A stretch of DNA of 64,000 nt. Source: Scenedesmus sp. ARA3. Its lineage: Eukaryota > Chlorophyta > Chlorophyceae > Sphaeropleales > Scenedesmaceae. Where the stretch lies: the NCBI GenBank assembly GCA_004335835.1, contig RWJK01000270.1:1-64000 (forward strand), given 5' to 3'. This document shows, piece by piece, positions 24,101-37,364 of the stretch. The notes under the pieces are model-generated. The model was not told the DNA's origin. It worked only from the letters and a program-made list of their open reading frames with translations, and ran no database searches. Within the stretch, counting starts at the first letter, position 1. Every line of letters starts with the position of its first letter. Both the position numbers and the translations under genes were made by a program.

Positions 24101-27100
24101 ATGTTTGATGCTGCTGGCTTTCAGATGCCACAGGCTCGCCTACCGACTATAGTAACGTCTGAAATCAATGGTCTGCCGTTCCCACTACCTGCTGAACCCG
24201 GACAGGCTGCCAACACCTCAAACAGTTTAGTTCCCAGTGCTGCTGTGCTTACAGCAGTAGGAGCAGCACTGCTCAACGCTGATATACGCCATGTGTAAGT
24301 GCATGGAAGCACTCTGCGTAAGACCAGACGTGTTCCTAGGCAGTTTGTGACCAACCTGGTCATGCTTGCAGGAGACCGAGGCTGCCCCCGCCCAGCTTCG
24401 TTGCGAGCCCGGGATCGCTAGAGCAAGCCGTGTTACACATCAACCAGCATGCGTTTTCGTATGCAGCACGTGAGTGCAGAGCTTGCTGTGGGCTGTAGTT
24501 CGCGCTGCTCGCCAAGGTTCGTGCTGTGACAGTTCAATCTCAATGTTTGTTATGGTAATCGCTGTTGCCTGCTGAAGTATGCCACTGTTTGCTTCTGCAG
24601 ACCCCCACCCCCCTGCTGATGTACAGCAGGCAGCAGGGCAGCAGCAAGGGCGTCAGAAGCAGCAAGTACAACCGCCCCAGCAGCAGCTGCTGCAGCAGCA
24701 CGCAGCTGTTGAGCCTGGCAAGGCATCAGGGACGGCACGGTTGCTGCCTGATGCTGAGAAGCAGGTGAACGTAGTGTCAATTATTCTGCAGCAGCTGTTC
24801 ACAGTCACAGGCTGAGTTTCCTGCAAGCAAACAGGCACCTCTGCAGCAGCGCAAGGCGCGTCACCTGGCGCACTTGCAGGAACAATGCCCTGAATCCTGT
24901 CGCCCACTGCTGCTGTCGTACCTGCAATGGTTCGTGCCTGCAGGTGTCTGCAGCCAAGCGGCGCAAGAAGGCAGCTGTGACAGCTGATGAGGAGTTTGTG
25001 GGGAGGGTGATGGATGCGCAGCAGGTTGCAGGTGAGAGGGCAGCATGTAAAGGGCGCCATGTACGCCACATGGCAGGTGTACAGCTTGCTTTGGAAAGTG
25101 GACACTCACCAAATGGCCTGTGTCAGCACAAGATGCACACAAGCCGTGTATGCTTGCACACTTGAAGCAGCTGCTCTGATTCACAACTCGCCCTGGCCAA
25201 CTCTCAGGCCAACGTCGACTTCTGTCTATGTCTCGCTGTTGTTCTACAGCTGGTGTTGCTGCTGATATCAGCAGCTTCCTAAGCAAGGCAGCAGACCTGC
25301 AAGCAGCACATGCAGCCAGCCTAGCAGCGGGCAGCAGCAGCGCGGAGGAAGGAGAGGATGAGCAAAAGCAGCAGCCCAAGAAGCGGAGAGGAGCCAAGGC
25401 AGCAAAGCGAGCAGCGCGAGATGGGAAGCTGTCGCAGCCGTTCTTGCCAGCAGCTATGCTTGCGGAGCTGCAGGCTAGCCTGTCCAATGCCAAGCAGGCA
25501 GGCGTGACCAGCCAGCTGGATGAGGAGCAGCTGCGGCAGCTGCTGAGGGCACTGCTGGGTCATGTGCAGTTGGGCATTGACCTGCCACTAGACGAGCATG
25601 ACGTGGTGGGTAAAGATTAGCAGCCGGATTGGCGCAATTTAGTAAATGCAAGAAATATAGCATGCAATGCACGTGAGGGGTGTATGTTTGGCATCTTCTG
25701 TATGTGTGGTTGTGTGCAGCAGCTCTCCTGCAAGCAACGGCAGCATCTGTATGGTCCAGCTGAGCCACCTGTCTGCAACTGCTTTTGCAGGCGAGCAGCG
25801 CCACCAGCAAGGCCGTGGCAGCGTCCCTGGAGGCAGCCTGCTGCTGCCTGCAGGTGCTGGCAGCGCCTGGCCTAGCCAACAGCCTGTACATGGAGGAGCT
25901 GGTGACAGCAACGGTGCAGCTCGCCAAGTCGCAGCTGCAGTACAACGTGCTGGCGTTCCATGACGCGCAGTACACGCGGCTGTACCGGCCAGCATCAGCA
26001 GGTGTGTTGTCTGCATGTCAGCTTGATTTGCATGTCCTGCACCAGGATTTGTGGTCCACAGGACTGTGCTGGTACTGGCTCCTTCTTCTTGGCTGCATCC
26101 CCGCCATTACATGAAGCTGCCTGTGCTATCACGCTTTGCAGATGATGCTGCGCAGCAAGGCACAGGCAAGAAGAAGGCCAAGGCAGAGGCTGCTGGCAGG
26201 TGAGGCTGGTGTTTATAGGCCGTTTTGCTTGCAGGAACCTTCAGCATCAGCTGGCACGTGGCATGCATTGCAGGAACAGCTGCAGGAGAGGTCCAATGTA
26301 ACCAGGCACTAGTTACTGGCTGTGTGGAAGCGAGCCTGTTATGCAAGCTATGCGCGCCCTGTCGAATTGGCCCCTTCGCGCTGTGCAGCGTATTCAATAC
26401 TCATGCATGGCGCTGGAGTCGTGTTGTTGACTGCTGCTTCCTGGTGCTTCTGTCCTGCATTGCACAGGGTGCCACAAGTTGTGGGTGATGTCAGGGCGAA
26501 GCTGGAGCTGATGCTGTCCCTGCTGGCACAGGTGGGCGGCAGCAGCAGCATGCTGTTGCTTGCGCCAGCTGGCTCACATTGCATCATGCACAATCCAAAG
26601 TGCTTTACTTCCTGCAAACAAGCTCTCCCGGCTGTGCCTTTAGGATCTGAAAGCAACAGGCGTTGTTGGACTGTCTCTCCTGCAGGTGGTTGACCGTGTG
26701 CTGCTTCAGGTGGAGCTGCTGCTGCCACTGGTGCGCGTGAGCCTGACGTGCATGTCAGTGGACCACCTGCAGCTGCTGCAGGCAGAGGCAATTGGTGAGC
26801 ACCGCTCTAAGCACGCGGTTATCGCCTGTACCAAGCAGCTCTTGTCTGCAAAGGTGCATAATGGCAGTTCACCTGACTTTCTTGCACCTCTGCTTGTGTT
26901 CTATGTCCGCCATCTCTTGCACATGCCAGCCGCACGCTTTCTTTGATGAATCACCCGCTTCTGGTGCCTGCACTTGCGCATGCCTTTCTGTTGCCCCTGC
27001 TGCAGCGCTGGCTGTGTCGGTGTTCCGCGCCTACCCGCAGCAGCGCGGCTCGCTCATGGACGAGGTGCTGACCACAGTGGTGTCCAACATCAGCCTGCTG

Positions 27101-30100
27101 GGCAGCAGGGGCCCGCCGCGCCTGTACGAGGCAACAGATGCAGCGCAGAAGCCACTGCCCATCATGATGGCTTCAGCGCTCGTGATGCAGCTGGTGCAGG
27201 TGGGCTGATACGCGTTGACTACTGCTGCTTGTGTTTGTGGCGTTCGCGTGATGTTGTGGGTTTTTGCAAGCCATCGTTCTGCTCCTGCAAGCCATCGTGG
27301 TGCTCCCTTGTTCCGCTCCTGCAAGCCATCGTTCCGGTCCTGCAAGCCATCGTGCTGCTCCCATGTTCCGCTCCTGCAAGCCATCGTTCCGCTCCTGCAA
27401 GCCATCGTGCTGCTCCCATGTTCCGCTCCTGCACACCATCGTGCTGCTCCTGCAAGTCATTGTGATGCTTCGCAAGCTGTTATGCTGCTCCTTGTTCTGC
27501 TGCTGCAAGCCATCTGCTGCTCCTTTGTGCTGCTCCTGCAAGCCATCGTGCTTTGCAATCAGTTGGTATGTCGCTCCATGCTGTGTGCTGTTCCGTGTCG
27601 ATCCGCTGCAGGCCTCCGCACAGCTGCCAGCCATGGACGCAGACGTGGAGGCCATCCAGTCAGCCTTCAAGCTGGCCTGCGGCTACTGTGACCTGTTCTG
27701 GCACGGCGTGTTTGCGCGGCTGCCTGCAGCCAAGGCAGCCAAGAGCGACGGCGCAGCAGACTTCAAGGCAGTGATGGAGGCGCTGCTGGCAGGTGGGGCT
27801 GCAGCAGAGGGCGTGTGCTGCTGTTGACCTATGCTTGCAGGAACTGCCTGTGCTTGCAGGAATTGCTTGGGGTGTGCAGCTGCTGCCAGTGTTATTCTTG
27901 CATCGGCACCGCACAGTGAATACACATCCTGTTGCACTGCCTGCCACACTTCAGTTTATTTGCTGAGAACATAGCGCATGCAGCAAGTTGGGATAACCTT
28001 GCACCGTCTGCGTACTGACTTCACTTCATTTGCCGCTGCTGCTGCTGTCCTGCCAGACCTGCTGGCTGTGCAGATGCTGCCAGAGTGGCCTGTCGCCACC
28101 ATCCTGCTGCGCCGCTTCCTCAAGATTCTGTACAGCGAGCACGGCCTGAAGCACAAGGACACGGCTGTGAAGCTGGCTGCAGTGGAGTTCACGGGTGTGC
28201 TGGCAGCGCGGCTGTGCTGCGAGGTCCTGCAAGCTGAGAAGGAGGCAGAGGAGGTGCAGGCGCTGCTGGAGGCAGCTGAGGCGGCGGCAGGTGCGCTGTG
28301 GTGGGGATGGGCGTGGCTTTGGTGTTGCGGTTGGATGTGATTGGGGTGTAGCGGGGTATTTTGGTGACTTGCGGCAGAGATCACCATGCTGCGATGTCTC
28401 AAGGTGCTGTTCAGTGGAGGAAACACTATGCTTGTTACAGTGCTTGCACAGCGCTCTCAGCAGACTGCGCCACACATAGCCAAACATTCACCATGCCCAG
28501 CTTGCACATACCCTAACTACAGTTGTGTGTTGTGGTTTCTTGTTTGCTGTGCAGACCCAGCTCGGATTCTAGAAGGCAGCCGGCAAGAGCAGGTGTTTAA
28601 CTGCTTGCTGTTGGATTACCTTGCAGCAGCACCCGGCGGCAGCACCGGCAGCACCGGCAGCAGTGGGGCTGCAGCGGCTCGGCGCTTTGTGTGCAGCCGC
28701 ATGCTGCATGATGCCATCTTCTTCACGAGCAGGCACTCTGACAACACGCGCCTGGATAAGGACGCGCTGTCGCTGCTGCTGGTGCAGCACAGGCAGCTGC
28801 AGGACAGCAGCCACCTCGTACTAGGTGGGTAGGATGGAGCAAAGTGGCTAGCTTGCGACGAGTGCACAAGATTTGCTCCTTTCCTGCAAGCAATCCGCGC
28901 CCTGCGTGTGTGCAGTACAAGGAGCTGCCGCAGCTTACGTGATGCTTATGCCAAAGCACACTCACCACGTCATGCTCCAGCAATGCCCGCATGCAGTGCA
29001 CAGAAGTCCACGTGTTTATACTGTTGTTTGCTCATGGCCTTGTGCCTGCAGGCCCTGGCATGGCTGAGCTGCAGCTGCAGCGCAGCCAGCTGGTGTCGCT
29101 GGTGCGCTGGTGGGTGGTGCAAGGGCCGCTGGGAGCGGGCCGCGCAACACTTATCAAGTGGCTGGTGGAGGTCGGCAGCAGGCAGGGGCCAGACCCAAAC
29201 CCAGCCACGGTGAGGATACGGCAGCACTCTTGCAAGTTTGAGCTGCGTGGACACTTCATCGCTTGCTAGAGCAGCCCTGTACTCTGCTCCTGCTCCGGCT
29301 CTGGGCTGCTGCTTACGACTGCCGCCTGCCAATCAGCGCCCGGAACCATGCAGATTCTGCTCGTCATTTCAGGTGCACGTATGCGCTGCTCTCAATGCTG
29401 CTCCTGACTTTCCTCTCCTGCAGGTGCGAACCAAGGTGTTCAAGTGCCTGGGCTGCGTGGTGGAGGCTGAGTCGCGTGTGCTGAGCCTGCCTGACGTGGC
29501 GGCTGCGGTGCGTGCTGCGCTGGATGATGACAGCGTGGCGGTGCGCGAGGCAACGCTGGAGCTGCTGGCCAAGCTCATCTCCACCAACCCTGCGCTTGCC
29601 GGGGAGTACTTTGACGTGCTCGTCACTGCGTCACATGTGAGTGTGTGTCTGATAGAGCCAGTGGCAAGGGGTAGAGCGGTGTGGTGCTTGCCTGCAACGC
29701 AGTCTCTGGCGCTGGGTGGGCGTGAAATCAATGGCCAAAGGGGGCTGCCAGGGCTAGCTGGGGCATCGATGATGCGGGCGTGCCAGCGTGTGTCGTGTTG
29801 CTGGTGCACCGTTGCTCAAAGACACAACCAGGCACAGCGAACGGGTGTGCCCGGCTGAAATGTGCAGTCCAAAAACATGGCTTTGTCAGCATGTGTGTGC
29901 GTCTCGGCCCACACCACCATTGCTTTGGTGCCTTTCTGCTGTCCTGCAGGATGCGGGCGTGTCAGTGCGCAAGCGCGCCATCCGCTCGCTGTGGGACTGC
30001 TGCACCTGCCCAGGCTTCAACCGCGCCGCAGAGGCTGTGGTGGCTGTGCTGCAGCGCGCCGGGGACAGCGAGGAGTCGATGCGGGGCCTGGTCACCAAGA

Positions 30101-33100
30101 TCTGCGGCGAGATGTGGTTCCTGGAGGGCAGCAGCTTCGCAGGTGGGAGGGAGTTTGAGTGCTGCGCTGTGCTGTCGCATGGACAAGTGGCCAGGCAAGC
30201 TTGTTTGTGCTTGCAGTAATGCTGTTGTTTGGGGTGCGCTATTTCTGCAGTGTGTGTACAGCTAGGGCATCAGCTTACTGTACCACGCATGGCTCAGCAT
30301 CTGCTGCCGCCGTTGTGGCCGACTAGCGTTGTGTTCTGCCGGGCCGCACCTGATATCCACAGGCCTGTCAGATGGAGCCACGGGCAGCACCAATGCCAGC
30401 ACCACTGCCGGCACTGAGGCACACGCCGTGCGCACAGCTGCTGTGCGAGCCAGGGAGCTGGCGGACGTGTCGCTCAAGGTGTATGAGGCAGGCGGCAAGG
30501 CCATCCATGTGCCACTTTCTGCAGACCACCCGCTTGTGGTCATCCTGAAAGAAGTGCTAGGCACAGGCAGCAGCAGCGGTGCTGCTGCAGGTGGCGCTGC
30601 TGCCAAGGAGCTGGCTGTGCTGCGTGCTGGCGCAAGGGAGGTGGCAGACGCGCTGCTTACCGGCGTCCTGCAGCAGCAGGTGAGAGGCGTGCGCCTCCAT
30701 GCTGTGGTCAGCCAGCTGTAGAGCCTTGTGTGCTTGTCATGGACACAGCTGCCGTTGGAATACTCAAAAGGCAAGCTTTGTTGGCTTGAGCAGCATGCGA
30801 TACTACGTGCTGGTTTTATTGGCTTGATCTGTTGATGTAACATCATAATGTGCTCGTACGTGCAGGAACAAGAAGATGGTGTGGGCGGCTGCGGCCAGTT
30901 CCCCTACCTGCTGGCGCTGCACGCACTGTGTGCAGCTGATGCCAGCCTGGCCACGCCCAAGGCTGACCCGCAGCGCTTTGTGCGCTGCCTGGCGCCGTAC
31001 ATCTCTGCTGCAGTCGTTCAGCAGGGCATCCTGGCAAGGTCAAACTCAGGTGAGGAAGGGTGGCAGCAGCAGGCACATTACACAGAGTTGCAGGTAACAC
31101 CCTTTGTAACAGCACGATGCGACCTAATTTGTATGCACATTGCCAGAAGGGGCCCCCGCCACCATGGCTGCAGCAGGTACAGCACTGATAGGAATCGCAA
31201 GTGACTGGTGGCGTCCACTAGCCTTGTGGTGTATGTCATGATCTTGCTGGGTGTTGCTTGCATGCAGCATGTGCAGGCGCGCAAAGTGATGTGGTAATTG
31301 GTTTTCCGGTGTCACGCGTCAATTGTAATGTGCTGCCCCTGCTGCTGCCACGTGTTGTTGCAGGCGCCACAAGCGGTGACGCTGCAAAGCGTGCTGCTGC
31401 CAATGAGGACGCCTCACGCCGCGCCGCAGAGGAGTGCCTGTGCCTGCTGGCCGTGCTGCGTGCGCTGCTGCTGAGTCTGGGTGCTTTTGAGCAGGAGGTG
31501 ATGCAGCAGATGGCAAGCGACCTCAAGGTGCTCATCAACAAGCAGCGCTACCTGCAGGTGGGTGGCAGGGCACGCAGCGTGCTGTGCTGGCAGAAAAGCC
31601 ACACTGCTGGTGTCACAGATTGACGGTTACTGTGGCCTTTGTGTACCTGCTCTGCCTACTCAGCTGTCTCTCAACCTTCTTGATGCCAGCAAGTAGATGC
31701 GTGCAATGGTACAAAAGCACAAGATCTGTTGTTTGTATGTTGACTTTGCTGTGTGCCGCACATTGCTGCCTGCCACAGTTACTGGCAGCTGGCTGCGAGC
31801 TGCTGTGCACGCTGGCCCCGCTGTACCCGCCAGCTGCTGTTGACATCTCCCAGATGGCCACCAAGTGCTACAGCCTGGCATCAGGAGCTCTGCAGCAGCC
31901 GCTGCAGACGCTCACCCCCAACAGTCCCTCAGCCATGCACGTGGCACCAAAGTGAGTGCTGAGCAAGAATGTGGAGCTGATGCATGCGCTGCTGCTATGT
32001 GCTGGCTGTGGCTTGCTGCTGACTTCTGTGGTATGCCAACATGCTGTGATGCAATGAGGCTGAGCATGTGTATACTGCTGCTGCTGCTGCTGCTGCTGCA
32101 GGTTGCTGTTCATCCTGGGGCAGCTGTGCAAGCATGGTGCTGCCGTGTTGGATGCCGCAGCAGAAGAAACGCCAGGCATGGTCAGCTGTGCAGAGTGCCT
32201 GGAGCTGTGTGTCGCGTGAGTAGCTGCAGCACAACACTGCATAGAACGGCAGAGCGCAACAGCATGATGACATCCATCCCACTCACCTCGTGCAGTAGCT
32301 CCTCGTGGCACATGCATAACCTGGGTGCGTGTTGAACACATTTGCACAAGCTGCAGAAGCATCTTGATAGCTTGCTAAAATCACATTGACATGTGTTGCT
32401 GCCCTTGCCGCAATGCGCTTCTTACCATTGCTTCTGCTGCAGGCTTTGGTACCGCCCCGACATGCCCAACTCGCCTGTCGGGCAGCGCATCCGGGATGCG
32501 TCACTGCAGGCCATGGGCCAGATCGTCATAGGCAAGCCGGCGCTGATGCTGCAGCCGCTGCAGCTGCACCTGCTGTCAGATCAGCACGACGCAGCGGCAG
32601 ACGCTGCAGCAGCCAACAGGGTCAGCGACAGGGGGAGCCCTAACCACTCTGGCGGAGAGGAAGTAGCACCAGCAGCGGCAGATGCGGCTGAGCAGCAGCG
32701 GCTGCCTGGCGTTGCGCGCTGCGCTGCAGAGGTGTATGTGGCTGCCCTGGCTGGCAGCCACTCTGTGGGCATCAAGACGCGCGTGCTGACAAACCTGGTG
32801 GAGCTGCTTCGGTGAGCTAGCTTTAGTACGCCTGCTGCGTGTACGCCTGCTGCGTGCCGGCGGGGTTCATGCACCACAGGGGTTGTGTGTTTGGGTTGAC
32901 GGCCCAATGTATGGGTCGCCCTGATGTCACCGTTAGGCTGGTTTCAGGGCTTGCAACTTCTGGCATCTAGCACCTGAGCTTTTTACAGGCAATCCAGCAC
33001 TCACGCTTGCTCACATCTTGTTTCCAACAGTCGATGTGACATGTGTATCTTGCTGTGCGGTGCTTTCTGCTGCTGCTGCTGCTGCTGCTGCCCTGCAGGA

Positions 33101-35741
33101 GTGAGGAGGCTGCGCTGGAGACACGCCAGGCAGAGGATGTGGCAGCCAGCAGCTCCGCGCGTCTGGCCAGCACTAAGTCCATTGAGGCGAGGGCCCCACT
33201 GGCTAGGGTCAACGGCCAAACAGACACAGCGCTGGGCACCAGCATCGTGCAGCGCGTGTGGAAGGATGTGGTGCGGCTGGCAACAGCCACAGGCGCAGCT
33301 GGCAGCGGCAGTGCGGCATGTGCCACGCCTGGCGGCGGCGCGCAGGCTGCTGCAGACGCTGCAGTGATGCGGCGCAGGGCGCTGGATGTGATCGAGGTGG
33401 GTGGGCAGAAAACATGTGTTGTGGTTCAGAAGCGTTAGCAGGTAGCTTGTTGTGCTGTGCCTATCAGCCAGGTGACAGCTGCCAAAGGGCTGAGTGGGTC
33501 CGCAATCTGGGGGGCACGCTAGGTTACATTTATTGCGAACATGGATGTATCTGGCGTAAAACTGATGCAACTCACACCTTCTGTTGACCTGCTGATGCAT
33601 CAAGTCCCTTGTTTGCTGCCCTGCTGCTGTTGCTGCTGCTACACACCGTGCCCAGGTGGTGCTGCGCTGCGGCCTGATGGGGCCGTGGGATGCTGGCGCC
33701 CCTCTGGTGGCACAGCTGACCGATGATGTGCCAGAGACGCGCGCCGCAGCACTCAAGGTGAGCGGCAGCAGTGGCAGCAGCAGCAACAGCAGGCTGCGCG
33801 AGGCAAATGTCCGCCATGCATGCTGGCAGTACACCTCGCAAATGTCCGCAGGACACAGCACGCAAAAGCAATGGCGGCAGCCTCCACACTATATCACAGG
33901 CACAGCTGCTGCTGATCTGCTGGCTTGCACTATATTAAATTATTCACCCTGTGGCTCCTGCTTGCCCTGATGCACGCCCCCACAGGTGCTGCAGATGGCC
34001 TGCCAGAAGTATAACGAGTACATCACCAACCTGCTGGCACCTGGCGTGGCTGCTGCCTACCACTTCCAGCGTGGGCTGTGGAATGCAAAGCACCGCGGCC
34101 AGCCCCTGCCAAGAAGTGAGCAAGCACTTGTGTCAGCATAGTGTTGACCGGGGCATGCTCAGGCGTTGTGCGGATGAGCACTCCATGCTGCAGGTTGGAT
34201 GCGTGTCTGCATGGTGTTACTAGCTAGTGCTCTGGCTATAGCCAGAATGCATGTGCTTTACGAACCAACCCATCCAGTGTTATCTTACCATTCCACCATC
34301 CTAAACCCAAAGTGCCTGCTGCTACCGCACTCCACCCTGCAGGCCCCAGGCCGGAGGTGCTGGAGGGCCTGGCCTCCATGTACCAGCTGCTGGTGGCAGC
34401 AGAGTACAAGGACGCAAAAACTCGAGCACGCTTCCTAAGCAACCTGCTGAAGCCCTTTGCGCCAGCCTGCAGCCTGGCAGACGCAGAGGCAGCAGCACGC
34501 GAGGACTGCCACAAGCTGGCTTTCCTGGTCAACGTTGCGGCAGCGCTGCCGTTCCGGCGCGCGGACGAGCCGCTGCTGTTGATTCATGCAGTGAACGGGC
34601 ATGTCAGCAGGCAGGCGCAGGAGGTGCTGGACTGCCTGCGGCGGCAGCTGTCTGCGCGGGGGCTGCGGGCGAAGATGGGACTGGAAGATGATGCAGACGA
34701 TGATGCAGATGCAGCAACAGCAGCAGCAGGAGGGGATGCGCAGGCAGTTGCAGCAGCAGGGGATGAGCAGGCAGCTGTGGCAGCTGCTCAGAAGCAGCAG
34801 CGGCGGCTGCAGCCGCCGTTCCCTGTGGAGCTGCTGGCGCCGCTGAAGGCGTCGCTGTGCCTGTCGATGCTGCTGGTGCTGAAGCAGTACCTGATGGCAG
34901 CATACAGTTTGTCGGACGAGCGCGTTGCTGGCTTTGAGCTCAAGGGGGCCAAGTACCAAGGCGAGGCTAAGGCGCTGGCCAGCAGGGACAAGCGGCTGCC
35001 TGAGTTCAGCCTGGGCGTGGTCAATTTGCGGGCGCTGGGGGATGCCACAGGGGAGCTGCTGGTGGAGGCGTTCAAGACCTTCCGGGGGCTGCTGGACAAT
35101 GACGCAGCAAACTACAGGTGGGGAGTGCAGAAGCAGCAGGTGGCCAGCAAGGTGTGTTGCTTGTTTTTGCGTGGCAAGGGCTCGGTCTGTGCATCATATG
35201 GCCGTATGTGCGCTCTGAAGGCGAGGTGGAGTGTGGTGGTGTGCCTGCGGCAGCTGCTCTTGCCTCCCTCAACTGTGATACGCTGCGTTCTGCAACAGTT
35301 CAAGTTGATGAAGTAACTGTCGCCATTTGGTTTGTGCTATCTAACCACATGTCTGTACAATGCTGGCTGCTCTGCAGGGAGGTGTCTGTGCTGGCAGCGC
35401 TGGAGGAGCATGAGGGTGATGAGGCAGCAGCAGCAGCAGGTGGCGCGGCAGCAGCAGCAGCGCACCACGCAGGCGATGCCAGCCATGCAGGGCTAGTGGT
35501 GTACACTGTGGACAAGAAAGCAGCCAAGGCGCGCACAGCGAAGGGCAGCGCAGGCCGCGGCGCAGCTAGCACAGGTGGCAAGCGCGGCGGCAGGGGTGGC
35601 AGCACTGGAGGGAGAGGCCGCGGCAGGGGCGGCAGCACTGGCAGGGGCAAGGGGCGCAAGCGCCGCAAGGGTAGCGACAGTGACACGGAGGATGAGAGTG
35701 ACGAGGAATGGGGCGCGGCGCCTAAAAAAGAGCTGTTCTAG
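24101..35741 (+). CDS. SCC2: SCC2/NIPBL/Nipped-B-type cohesin loader
   Basis: Twenty-seven exons join exactly to 1934 codons plus stop: 24101-24294, 24372-24469, 24601-24764, 24944-25031, 25250-25605, 25791-26001, 26142-26199, 26468-26531, 26686-26794, 27006-27199, 27612-27792, 28057-28290, 28555-28824, 29052-29209, 29424-29636, 29950-30142, 30363-30679, 30866-31049, 31364-31557, 31779-31951, 32102-32215, 32443-32811, 33099-33396, 33656-33757, 33986-34115, 34343-35117 and 35378-35741. It loads cohesin onto chromatin with SCC4/MAU2. Recognised family blocks: RAYPQQRGSLMDEVL, MLPEWPVATILLRRFLK, VRTKVFKCLGCVVEAESRVL (about residue 794), DAGVSVRKRAIRSLWDCC, and the C-terminal LASMYQLL...ARFLSNLLKPF and AAYSLSDERVAGF. 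These are HEAT-repeat segments. The N-terminus is Gln-rich. The last 120 residues form an added RGG/GRG, KR-rich tail with an acidic SDSDTEDESDEEW patch, probably nuclear-localising or nucleic-acid-binding. The GTG frame upstream of 24101 was not used because an ATG is available. Confidence 0.93.
27265..27552 (+). repeat. Minisatellite in SCC2 intron 10
   Basis: About ten copies of a 21-base unit TGCAAGCCATCGT(T/G)C(C/T)GCTCC. In several it is lengthened by 13 bases (CCATGTTCCGCTCC-like) to 34, giving an alternating 21/34 (55-bp) higher order. The right end is degenerate. It stays open in several frames on both strands only because of its periodicity. Confidence 0.9.
32074..32101 (+). repeat. 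(CTG)n tract ending at SCC2 exon 21 acceptor
   Basis: About eight CTG triplets run directly into the CAG of the 3' splice site at 32101. This replaces a normal pyrimidine tract. Confidence 0.85.
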
Positions 35742-36558
35742 AGCAAGTGCTGGTGGGGTTTTGACATTGCATGTGTTGCTACCGGCTATGTTTGACTGTG
35801 TTTCAGGCGACGTTCAGCTCTCGTGCCGGCATCTACAACATGGCTCTTGCTGTGCCGTATCATTTGGTCGCGCTGCGTGATATGCTGCAGTGCATGACGT
35901 CGCAGGTTATGAATGACATTCACTTGTTTAAAAAGTGCGTCCTGCATTTGATGGTGCAGCAGCGTGTAGGTGAGTGTGCTTGTTGGTGCATGCGACCCCC
36001 ACGTCTGACTGCATGGCAGTATTTGCATCTGCTTGCTTGACTGGCAAGATCAGTGTGTGGCACTGGTGGCTTGTGGCTGATTGAAAATCTGGCATCATCT
36101 CTTGGGGTGTCATCGATGGTAGCTGGTGCTCGCTGTCCCTCGAGCCGTGCATGGGGTTGGGCTGGAGGGCTTGCTGTTCATTCTCATCACATCGTCATCA
36201 GTACTTGGGTCCTTGGGTATTCGGTGTGCTTTAGGACCAGTGACTGCGTCTAGCTGTCGTCAGGTGTGACAGCATGCTGTACTTGCGCAAGTACATATGC
36301 ACGACCTCGGCCTGGTCGGCTACAGGTTCTGCAGGGGGTGAAGTGCGCGCATCCCCGCGTCAACTGCAGTGCGAGCGCCCCTTGCGTCGGGTGCGCTGCG
36401 TTAGGGTCGAACATGTCGGGAGCACGTAGGTGACAAGTCACGCAGTCACGCCTCCCCTCACTGCTGGCTTGAGGCAATCATTCAGATCTGACTATACTAG
36501 TTTTATAAATACAATACCTCACAAGCCGAAGCCCCTTGCAGTGTAATCAGACAGATCA
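35742..36558. other. SCC2 3' region and promoter of the small secreted-protein gene
   Basis: No gene supported. A short open frame at 35771-36040 lacks any recognisable feature. TGTAA occurs at 36542-36546, unusually close to the next ATG. Confidence 0.45.
36504..36510 (+). promoter_or_regulatory. TATA box of the small secreted-protein gene
   Basis: TATAAAT within an AT-rich patch, 49 bp before the ATG at 36559. The spacing fits a TATA box with a very short 5' leader. Confidence 0.5.
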
Positions 36559-37364
36559 ATGATGTCGTGCAAGCTGCTGGTCTGCATGGGCGCAGCCATG
36601 CTGCTGGTCACGGTGTGTGCTGTTCCTGCAGCTGGAAAGAACACCGCGAGGTGAGCGGGCGGATCTGGGCTGCAGCACCTGCGCATCGGTCTTCACACAG
36701 CGTGGTTGCTGGAAGCTGACTTATTTTACATTTGCATATATTGATCTTTGACAACAATTGCAGCGTCGCTGCTCGGCAAGTCGGTGTCTTCCGGAACGGT
36801 TGATCTGGCCAGCGACCTGCAGCTGCACCTGCCCGCACGTTGCACATGCTTACCCATCCCGCGATGAGGGGTCGCTGCACTATCTTTACACTCATAGCAT
36901 CATACTGATTGCATATGTGCTGCACGACGGCCTGCGCTGTCGCCTTGCTTTCGTTGTGCAGGAGGACCTTGCTGGCATCTGCACCAGCAGCATCTAAGGT
37001 GCCAGCCCCTGCTGCCAAGGCTGCAGCAACCCCCAAAGCTGCAGGCCCCGCCATCCCCGCAGGCTTTGCGAAGATCACATGCGACCCAACACCCATCCCA
37101 GGCAAGCCTTACCAAATCAACTCCTCAGGCAAAGTATGCGGCGTGTGGTATGATGCAATTGCCTGCCAGCAGGTGGATGGCGGCAGTACATTCACCGGCT
37201 CTCCTGACGTGTGCTGCGCCCCCAAGGCAACCAAGGGCGACGACTGGCCCAACTTTGGCAACTGCATTGCGCTGAAAAGCCCTTCCAAGACGCCAGTGAA
37301 GTGTGCAGACACTGGCGCCTGGACGCAGAAGGTGTGCTGCGTCAAGCAGGTCTGCAAGGCCTGA
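36559..37364 (+). CDS. Small secreted cysteine-rich protein, family unknown
   Basis: Two exons, 36559-36650 and 36962-37364, give 164 residues. The start is the first of two adjacent ATGs. A clear signal peptide (MMSCKLLVCMGAAMLLVTVCAVPAAG) is followed by an Ala/Pro/Lys-rich linker (about residues 35-60) and a compact C-terminal domain with ten cysteines. The spacing is C-x18-C-x8-C-x15-CC-x15-C-x12-C-x10-CC-x4-C, suggesting five disulfides. The CC-ending pattern is loosely reminiscent of small secreted fungal hydrophobin-like or defensin-like folds, but it matches none that I can name. The promoter has a TATA box. Probably extracellular or cell-wall associated; no function assigned. Confidence 0.75.

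Noticed and set aside
27265..27552. CRISPR-like array
   Set aside because: The 'spacers' are themselves near-identical, the window is eukaryotic, and there are no cas genes.
27173..27670. Long minus-strand ORF with DGLQERN/ARWLAG repeats
   Set aside because: It is the shadow of the SCC2 intron minisatellite; its repeat units are out of step with any gene structure and it overlaps SCC2 exons.
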